A program made the translations under genes and the position numbers. Shown here piece by piece: positions 54,198 through 61,590 of a stretch of 64,000 nt of DNA. Origin of the DNA: JAJFUI01 sp963754135 (GTDB taxonomy: Bacteria > Planctomycetota > Planctomycetia > Pirellulales > Thermoguttaceae); NCBI GenBank assembly GCA_963754135.1, contig CAVWEY010000003.1, positions 248,001-312,000 of the forward strand. The letters are read 5' to 3'. Under the pieces are notes generated by a model. The model made no database searches. It saw only the letters and a program-made list of their open reading frames with translations, and was not told where the DNA came from. The first letter of the stretch is position 1. Each line of letters begins with the position of its first letter.

Positions 54198-54420
54198 GCG
54201 TTGGTGGCCGGTCTTTCTTGTGGGAAAGGCCGGCGAACAGGGAACTCCGGTGCAAGTCCGGGGCGGCCCCGCCGCTGTAACCGAGTATCCGTCGACTCCG
54301 CACACGGCGTGTGCGGGCGATATTAGGGCGGTTCGTTCCGTCGGGCCATTGCCGTGCCCCCAAGCGCGGTGAGAAGGCAGGACCGGCCCAAACTCGGGAG
54401 CCAGAAGACCTACCAACGCA
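54198..54420 (+). promoter_or_regulatory. cobalamin (adenosylcobalamin) riboswitch
   Basis: Matches the B12-sensing aptamer. A first hairpin (GGCCGGTCTTTC with GGGAAAGGCCGGC, about 54206-54234) precedes GGGAACTCCGGTGCAAGTCC and then GCCGCTGTAACC, the conserved core, and the B12-box form GAGCCAGAAGACCTACC closes it at about 54399-54415. Downstream, GCGGCC and GGCCGC (about 54426-54453) could form a switching stem that controls translation of the DUF1559 gene; no T-rich terminator is seen. Confidence 0.9.
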
Positions 54421-54503
54421 CGACTGCGGCCCGTTGCGAGGGACAGTGGCCGCCTGAGTAGTGGCTCTGTACCCAATCGATCCCGGAACAAATGAGGCAA
54501 GAA

Positions 54504-55595
54504 ATGAACCGCAAACATCATCAATCGCAAGCCGGGGATCGCGGATCCACGGGGTTTACCTTGGTGGAACTCCTCGTGGTGATCACGATCATCGGCATCC
54601 TGATCGCGCTGTTGTTGCCGGCGGTGCAGGCCGCCCGCGAGGCGGCCCGGCAAACGCAGTGCCGCAATAACCTCAAGCAGCTCGCCCTGGGCTGCCTCAC
54701 CCACGAGCAACAGTTTGGCTATTTGCCTACCGGCGGCTGGGGAGAACAGTGGACCGGGGACCCCGACCGCGGCATCAACCAGAATCAGCCGGGGGGATGG
54801 ATCTACAACATCCTCCCCTATATCGAGCAACAAGCGCTGCACGACCTCGGCAGCGACGGGAGTTCGACGGACGGTGACAGCAACGCGACCAAGAAGGCGG
54901 CCGCCGCCGTAAGGCTGGCGACGCCGCTTGCCGCGCTGATCTGTCCTACCCGGCGGGGGGTCGTCCCCTACCCCAACACCGCAACCGTGACGATCTACAA
55001 TGCCGCCACGACTACGGTGGCTGGACGGTCGGACTACGCCGCCAACATCGGCGACGCCATGTGGTCCTGCACGTCTCCCGGTTCACTTAACCTGGGCGAC
55101 ACGACGTTCGTGTGGGGGTTCCAGCCCGCGAACCCGGGCGGCTGCTGCACGGCGCTGATTGCATCCCCGTTTCCCGCCAACGCGCCCACGGGCGTCATTT
55201 ACCAGCGCAGCAAAGTGCCGATGTCCTGGATCACGGACGGCACGACCAACACGTTTCTGGTGGGGGAGAAGTATATCAACCCCGACAACTATACAACGGG
55301 GACCGATCCCGGCGACAGCCAGAACGGTTATATCGGCTCCTACTTCGACGTCCACCGCGCCGGCGGCGTTAATTACGCTCCCGCCCAGGACCAGTCGGGC
55401 GTCTCGTCGTACAACACGAGCTTCGGCAGCGCCCACAGCAACGGCTTCCAGATGGCCTTCTGCGATGGCTCGGTGCAGATGATGAGCTACACGATCGACT
55501 TGACGACGTACGACGAACTGGCCAATCGTGCCGACGGCGCAGCTCAACGGGAACAAGTTCTGAGAACTGGCGGCTTTCTACGAACCTGGCCGTGA
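54504..55595 (+). CDS. DUF1559 pseudopilin-like protein under a cobalamin riboswitch
   Basis: Planctomycete DUF1559 protein with a type IV pilin-like N-terminus: GSTGFTLVELLVVITIIGIL then IALLLPAVQAAREAARQTQC RNNLKQLALGC. GF/TLVE is the prepilin peptidase site. The C-terminal H-x9-DG motif appears as SAHSNGFQMAFCDGSVQMMS. Near 55538 a one-base shift would give DGAQLNGNKF and a stop at 55561-55563, a more typical ending than the observed QREQVLRTGGFLRTWP. ATG 54504 is preferred because GAGG is properly spaced; ATG 54492 is possible. Being directly downstream of a B12 riboswitch, it may serve cobalamin capture; this is inference. Confidence 0.9.
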   Translation: MNRKHHQSQAGDRGSTGFTLVELLVVITIIGILIALLLPAVQAAREAARQTQCRNNLKQLALGCLTHEQQFGYLPTGGWGEQWTGDPDRGINQNQPGGWIYNILPYIEQQALHDLGSDGSSTDGDSNATKKAAAAVRLATPLAALICPTRRGVVPYPNTATVTIYNAATTTVAGRSDYAANIGDAMWSCTSPGSLNLGDTTFVWGFQPANPGGCCTALIASPFPANAPTGVIYQRSKVPMSWITDGTTNTFLVGEKYINPDNYTTGTDPGDSQNGYIGSYFDVHRAGGVNYAPAQDQSGVSSYNTSFGSAHSNGFQMAFCDGSVQMMSYTIDLTTYDELANRADGAAQREQVLRTGGFLRTWP

Positions 55596-55957
55596 AGCCG
55601 ACGCCATCGCCCTGGCAGTAGCCCAGGCTCCAACTCAGCACGGGCGTGCCGTTGACAGGCCCTTCCGGCTGCGTTTCGGCTTCGGTGTCTGGACAGCACG
55701 TCCCACAGGCGGCCCTTGATGTCCTGGCAGGGGGCCAGCTTCTCGTCGTCGCCGTCCAGGGGCGAGACGTGGCGGCAAAACGCCGTCGTGGTCATGGCGA
55801 CGGGGTAGCGGAAACCGGCCTCCGCCACCATCGCCGGCATCCAGGGGTCACCCTGGTAGCCGGGGCCGCTGAGTTGCACCAGCACGCCGTCCTCAATGGC
55901 CTGCCGGCGGGTGTAGATGTCGATGATGTCTGCATCACTCCAAGAGTCACCGGGCAT
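55544..55957 (-). CDS. DUF6573-type protein, frameshifted or truncated
   Basis: ATG 55957, with AGAGGAG at good spacing, opens SDADIIDIYTRRQAIEDGVL VQLSGP, the IYTRxQAIEDGVL signature of DUF6573, then AEAGFRYPVAMTTTAFCRHV and QDIKGRLWDVL. This family is common in plasmid- and phage-related gene neighbourhoods. At about 55690 another frame takes over with TQPEGPVNGTPVLSWSLGYC and QGDGVGFTARF, which looks like part of a second small protein, until the DNA meets the 3' end of the DUF1559 gene. Either one frameshifted fusion or two gene fragments. Confidence 0.7.
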   Translation of the reverse strand: MPGDSWSDADIIDIYTRRQAIEDGVLVQLSGPGYQGDPWMPAMVAEAGFRYPVAMTTTAFCRHVSPLDGDDEKLAPCQDIKGRLWDVLSRHRSRNAAGRACQRHARAELEPGLLPGRWRRLHGQVRRKPPVLRTCSR

Positions 55958-56206
55958 CGGTTCACTCCTCTGGCGTCACGGCCAGTCTGAGGGTCTTGAG
56001 TCGCAGGCTGCGTCTCAGTTTGGCGTGCAGGTGACGAAGCCTTGCTTCCGGTGGGGGGGGCAAATACGCCGAGATTCTCGGCAAATTCCGTGTCCGGGGG
56101 GGGTGCGGTGTCTCTAATCGCACGGGAAACTAGAGTTGGTCTTCGTGGTGTTCCCAGCTTGTTCTGGCTTGAGGTCACACACCTCCTGATGCAGACGGAA
56201 GAAGCA

Positions 56207-57267
56207 ATGCACTATCGCAACTGGATGATGGCGGCCGCAGTGGTCCTGGTGGCGATGCTGGCCAGCGTTGTACAGGCCGACGTGTTCAACATGGGTGGCA
56301 CGCGCGACCCAACGACGGGAACGTGGACGGGCTTGGCGAGCCTAGAAATGGTCACCGTGGGCGATCCGAACAATGCGGCGGATACAACCGGCTACGGCTC
56401 GGTGGGCTACACCTATCAAATGGGCAAGTATGACGTGACTGTTGCGCAGGTACCTGCCAGTTTCTCAACGCCGTGGCAAAAACGGACACTATTGGCCTTT
56501 ACCCCAGTAACCTGACCACGGACCTTCCGACCATCGGGATTACCCAGACCGGCAGTTCGGGCAACTACAGCTACTCGGTCACGGGCAGCGACACCCAAGG
56601 CGTAAACTGTCCGATCTTCGATGTCAGTTGGGGCAGTGCAGCACGCTTCTGCAACTGGCTGCAAAACGGCCAGCCCACGTTCCCGGCGGGAACCCCGGGT
56701 GAAGTGGCGGGCTCTACAGAGACCGGGGCGTACACGCTCAATGGCGATACGACCTCGCTCATGGAGAACCGAAACGCTGGGGCCAAATACGTCATCCCAT
56801 CCGAAAACGAGTGGTACAAGGCGGCGTATTACAAGGGCGGTAGTACCAACGCGGGCTATTGGACCTATCCTACGCAGAACAACGCCGCGCCTAGCAATGT
56901 GCTTTCGGCGACCGGCACGAACAATGCCAACTACTACAACGGTTCCAGCTTCACTGCCCCGGCGAATGATCTAACGCCAGTTGCGGCGTTTTCGGCCTCG
57001 CCTGGACCGTACGGCACGTATGACATGGGCGGCGATGTTCTACAATGGGATGAGGCAAGCGGCGTCGAGTCGCGCGGTCTGCGCGGCTACGGCTGGAACT
57101 CGTACTCTTCCAACGGCTGGCCCGCGTCCAACCGCAGCTTCGGCTCCCCGACGCTAGTACGCGACTCCATAGGTTTCCGCGTAGCAATTGTTCCTGAGCC
57201 CGGTAGCATCACCTTACTGGCGTGTGGAGTGATAGCCGTCTTGATCTGGTGGAGGCGTCGCGTTTAG
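56207..57267 (+). CDS. SUMF1/FGE-like domain protein with PEP-CTERM anchor, one frameshift
   Basis: Exported protein with the formylglycine-generating-enzyme fold and a C-terminal PEP-CTERM sorting tail. Signal AAAVVLVAMLASVVQADVF. The fold motifs are YTYQMGKYDVTVAQ, then after a frameshift at about 56450 FLNAVAKTDTIGLYPSNL, PIFDVSWGSAARFCNWLQNG, YVIPSENEWYKAAYYKGG, YDMGGDVLQWDEA and DSIGFRVA. The tail is VPEPGSITLLACGVIAVLIW plus WRRRV, recognised by an exosortase. The catalytic cysteines of true FGE are not evident, so a sulfatase-maturing role is unlikely; such proteins are probably surface-exposed binding or structural domains. Confidence 0.85.
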
Positions 57268-57720
57268 TTCTCCGGGCTGAGAACCACGGTATCAATCCAC
57301 TCCGGCACGCTGTCGGCCGTCCGGGCTTGCGTGAGACAGGCCACCACCCGCGGCGCAACAGGTTCTCGCGGCCAGCCGGTGTAGCCATCGGTCACAACCA
57401 GAATCGCCTTGGGGGCAGGCCGCTCATCGGACGCCGCCACAATCAGGGCGGCCACGTCCGTGCCACCGCCGCCGGCCAACTTTACCTGTTCGGGGCGAAA
57501 GACATTCTGGCGCAGGCCACGGCCGTATCGCCAGCCAGCACCCGCAAGCCCCGCGGGTCGGGCAGACTCCGCAGGGGATTGCCGATCACGCCCAGCGCCA
57601 AGGCCAGGTCGCTCTGTTCCATTGACCCGCTGGTATCGACAACGACCGTCACGCGGGGAATGGGCTTGACGTGGGCCGGCAATACTCGTCCACGGCCATT
57701 TTCTGGTTCATGGCATCCCC
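57264..57720 (-). pseudogene. remnant of VWA-like (DUF2201) protein
   Basis: The C-terminal part of a VWA-like domain: IPRVTVVVDTSGSMEQSDLA LALGVIGN with the MIDAS-like DTSGSM, then after a frameshift near 57480 LAGGGGTDVAALIVAASDE and AILVVTDGYTGWPREPVAP, ending SPEN. The N-terminal several hundred residues typical of the family are missing; upstream sequence is unrelated. It is therefore 5'-truncated and frameshifted. It overlaps the 3' end of the PEP-CTERM gene by a few bases, on the opposite strand. Confidence 0.75.
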
Positions 57721-57892
57721 CGGTGTAATGGCACAAGGCTACGCAAGACCGTAGTGGGGCCTCAACTCGGGATTGACTGACAATCTCCAAATGCGGTAGG
57801 TTGTTTTTGTGTGCTCCGTCAGGCGAACCAGCTCTTTGGCGGTAAACAATCACAAATGAATCACGGAACTCGTTCGCGGAAAGGAGATTCCC

Positions 57893-58651
57893 ATGAAATG
57901 CGACGTGCTGCTAGCATGTATGCTCGGAGCGTCGGCCCTCGCTTCTCTGTCCGGCCGGACGGTTGCAGCAATTCCTGGACAAGAAGCCGCCCTTGCAGAG
58001 ATCAGGCGGGTTGCGGGCAGAATGGTTGTTGACCAAACGCAATCCGATAGACCTGTGGTCGAGGTCGCCATCACGGGAGCCAAGATCGACGATGGAGTGC
58101 TGTATCATCTCCAAGGGTTGTCTCAACTTCAGAAGCTCGACCTCGCGTGGACTCGCGTTACGAGCGCGGGCCTGGACTACCTCCAAGGAATGTACCAACT
58201 CCGAACACTCAGCCTTTGGCATACCGGCGTCGCGGACGCCGGGCTGGCACGCCTCAGGGCTTTGCACCAACTCCAAACGCTGAACCTTGGACATACCCCA
58301 ATTACGGATGCCGGCTTGGCGAAGCTTGCCGGCTTGGGCCAACTTGAACGATTGGACCTCACTGGCACAAAAGTGACGGACGTTGGGCTTGTGCATCTAA
58401 AAGGGCTGGCACAACTCAAATGGCTGGTTCTCGACGGCACCAAGATCGACGATGGCGGGCTGGTGCAACTCAAGGGGCTCACCCAGTTGGAATGGCTGGT
58501 TCTCGACGGCACCCAGATCAGCGACGCCGGACTGACGCATCTCAAGGGGTTGTTCCAACTCCAACGACTCGACGTCAGCCGCACCAAGGTTACCGACGCC
58601 GGAGTGAAAGACCTTCAGAAGGGACTGCCGGAGTTGAAAGTGAATCGCTGA
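57893..58651 (+). CDS. exported leucine-rich repeat protein
   Basis: A 252-residue protein with signal peptide LLACMLGASALASLSGRTVA and about seven 24-residue LRRs of the ribonuclease-inhibitor-like bacterial type: LQKLDLAWTRVTSAGLDYLQ, LQTLNLGHTPITDAGLAKLA, LERLDLTGTKVTDVGLVHLK, LEWLVLDGTQISDAGLTHLK. AAAGGAG precedes the ATG. Partner unknown; such LRRs are abundant in Planctomycetes. The repeat DNA is highly similar between units. Confidence 0.88.
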   Translation: MKCDVLLACMLGASALASLSGRTVAAIPGQEAALAEIRRVAGRMVVDQTQSDRPVVEVAITGAKIDDGVLYHLQGLSQLQKLDLAWTRVTSAGLDYLQGMYQLRTLSLWHTGVADAGLARLRALHQLQTLNLGHTPITDAGLAKLAGLGQLERLDLTGTKVTDVGLVHLKGLAQLKWLVLDGTKIDDGGLVQLKGLTQLEWLVLDGTQISDAGLTHLKGLFQLQRLDVSRTKVTDAGVKDLQKGLPELKVNR

Positions 58652-58661
58652 CACGACGCAC

Positions 58662-58832
58662 AGTCGCCTATTGAGTGGCCGTTTTGATCTGGGCTGCGAT
58701 TGGGTCGTCGCGGGGCCGGACGCGACCTGGGCGATCCGCAACTGCGTCAGCCTACTTGCCAACTACGACGCCCAGTCGAGCGCCGCGGAGGTCTTTCACG
58801 TCGGCAGCGGCAGCGCCGAAATCACCTGGTGA
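58662..58832 (+). pseudogene. possible C-terminal fragment of an unknown gene
   Basis: One plus-strand frame reads GRFDLGCDWVVAGPDATWAI, RNCVSLLANYDAQSSAAEVF and HVGSGSAEITW before TGA 58830. The composition is protein-like, with no start codon. It lies directly after the LRR gene and its last bases overlap the end of the minus-strand glycosidase. No family recognised. Confidence 0.3.
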
Positions 58833-61590
58833 GCACAACTGTCCACTGGTCCAGCCACTTCAATGGCTCGATGCCGCCGGAAGGGTCAAACCACAGCGGC
58901 GCCCAATACTGAAAATCGTGCCCCGGCGTTCCATCCGGGGATGAGTGCCACCGGTCACCCATCCAAACATAGAGCAGGCCGTTGGCCGTGGGAATCCGCG
59001 CTACGTGCGTTTGCTGGGCGCGAATTACGGTCTTGCCGCGGGCGTCGCGGTTGATGTTGATCTTCTGCCGCGTGTAGGGCCCAAGCGGCTTCGAAGCCGT
59101 GTAGACGCGGACGCCGCTCCCCTGGGGGCAGGCGCAACAACAATAATCGAACAGGGCGTAATACGTTCCGCCGCGCTTGATCAGCGCCGGCGCCTCGCAA
59201 TCCTTCGCCAAGACGCCGCCGTTTTCTTTGGTGGAACGCAAGTAGTCGTCCGTCAGCTTCTCGACGGAGACGGCGTGATCCTCCGCAATCGAGGTGTAGA
59301 TCAGGTACGCCGTGGCGTCGTCGTCCACCAGCAGGTCCAGGTCGCCAGGCTTAGACCGCGACACCGGCACGTTTTGTTCGCGGATGGTGAACGGGCCCTG
59401 CGGCTGGTCGCTGGTGGCCACGCCGTACTGGCCGTCCCAAAGCGTCCGATACCAGTTGTACCAGAGGACGTATTTCCGCGTCTTGGCGTTGTACACCACG
59501 TAGGGCCGATAATAGACGCCGTCGGGATGCTCCGGGAGCAGCTCCCCTTCGAGCTTCCACGTAACCAGGTCGGCCGAACTGTAGCAGCGATAGCAATTGT
59601 TCTTCCCCACGTAATCCGACTTGCCGTAATTCGTGCCGTAGAGAAAGTAGCGGCCGCCGAACTTCTGCAAGCAGCCGTCGTGGGCGTCAACGATCTTTCC
59701 CTCCACGTCCCTGCGCGGCTTGACGTTGCTGATGGTGACTTCGACGGACGGGCCTTCCCTCGCCAGCACCGCCAGCAGGGCGTAATAATTGTCGCTGAGA
59801 AATCCTTCGTAGCCCCAAGGCGCGCCGTCCCAGGATTTCCAGTCGTAGCTCCTGCCGTCGGGGCCGCGGCCCTCGAACCCCCCCTTCGCAAACGCCGCCA
59901 GCATGGGAAACAGCATCCGGTCGGCTTCTTCGCGACGGCCGAGGTCATAGAGCGCGGCGAGGGTGAAATAGGCGAAACACGCCGTGGCGCCCCCGTTCTC
60001 GTAGTGCTGGAAGCCTTCGGAGCCGTCTTCCTTCTGCCCGCCGCCGAACCTCGCCCGCAACTCCCGGTAGTCTTTCATGGCCACCGGCGTCAGATTTCCC
60101 GGCAGGCCCAGGTCGAAGCGCCGGTAGCCGACCTCCTTGATCTTGGCCAGCAGGCGGTCCATGATGGCGTTGGCCTTGTCCGTCTCGATCAGCCCGTAAT
60201 GGATGGCGGCCCCGTTGACAAAGAGGAAATGGTAGTCGTGGAGTTGGCCGTCGGCGCTGCGCCAGCCCGCCAGCACGCCGGTGGCCGGGTTGTAGAAGGT
60301 CTTGTAATAGGCATGGCGGAGCCTGTCGGCGGCGGCGGCGTAGCGGGCGGCGTCTTCGCGTTGGTCCATCGCCTTGGCCAGCCCGGCCATCTCCCGCAAG
60401 GCGCGGTATGCCAGCGCATTGCCGTAGGCGTCCTGATGGCCGAAGCCGATGTCGTCCCACCAGTTCGACACGTTGTTGTTGGGACGGCGGAGCGGGTCGG
60501 AGTTGCCGCTGCCGTCATACTCGAACAGGCCGTCGCCGTTGCGGTCCATCGCCAACAGCGCGTCTGCCCAGCGTTTAACGCCTTGGTAATGGCGGCGCAG
60601 CCATTCCGGGCCGCCGCTGCCCCCCGCAGTCCGCCGCGGCAATCAACAACGATGGATAGGCGTCCACGAATGGCGGCCGCTGGGACCAACTTGGCGCCGT
60701 CCCGTCCAGGTCCCGGTAGCCCGGCAGGCCGAAGCCATGCACGCCGCTCAGGTAGCGGTCCAACGTCTGCCGCACCACGTCGAGCGCCGTCAGGCCGTCG
60801 GCCAGGGGGGGAGCGTGCTTGGCGATGTCGGCGTATTCATACATGCAAATCACGCACGGATCGCTGCCGATGTTATTGCACAGCAGCCGCCAGCGGGGGC
60901 TCGGTTGGAGGATGTTCAACCAATTCCGCTCGAAACCCGCCAGCCGCGGGTCGCGGGCGTCGCGGCCCAGGGAAGGATAGACCGCCGCGACCTCCCAGCG
61001 GAACTCCACTCGCGGCTGGGCCGGGGTGGCGGCCGGGAACGTCACTTTGACGAAGTTTTCATCGTCGCGGTCTCCTTGGCGGGTGTCATAGCCCAACGCC
61101 GGGCGCGGGTTTGCCGGCGAGGTGATCCGCAACGAACCCTGGTTCGGCAAGTGCAGCAGCGCCGGCAATGCCACCGATCCGTCCTGGTTCATTAACCCCA
61201 GCAACGCCGCGTGGCACCGCTGAAGGTCGAAGTTCAGCGCCAACGGCGCCGGTCTCTCCGCTTCCGACCATTGCGAAATCAGCCGGCCTTGGCGGCGGCC
61301 GACCTCCAGGCGCCAGCCCGGCGCCGCGTCCGCAGGCGTGCCCTGGCGGCGGTACTCGATCCATACCACCCCCTCTCCCTCACCCCAGACAACGCGGTAG
61401 GCAGTCCCGGCCTTGGCCGGCGCACGGAGGAAATTGGCCCCCGTCTTGCCCTCCCCGAGGCCGTCCAGGGCGAGCGACGAAAAGGCGGGCTGCCGAAGCG
61501 AGAGCGTGGCGCCCCAGTACGGCGACGAGCAGCGAAGGCCATCGGCGGCGACCTGTACCGCACCTTTGCACAAAGGGACGAGGTTATCTG
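58822..61590 (-). CDS. six-hairpin glycosidase-like plus GH43-like protein or module, frameshifted
   Basis: Long carbohydrate-active region. It begins near 61590 with beta-rich sequence (GAVQVAADGLRCSSPYWGAT, FEVE-type strands), then an alpha/alpha barrel: NWLNILQPSPRWRLLCNNIG, ALDVVRQTLDRYLSGVHGFG. At about 60625 the frame shifts to RRHYQGVKRWADALLAMDRN and continues NVSNWWDDIGFGHQDAYGNA, typical of six-hairpin glycosidases. The last 300 residues form a five-bladed GH43-like propeller: DAHDGCLQKFGGRYFLYGTN, YYRPYVVYNAKTRKYVLWYN, DCEAPALIKRGGTYYALFDY, ending LDQWTVVLTR. There is no in-frame stop separating it from the upstream GH67-like part, so both may be one chain. Confidence 0.78.
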
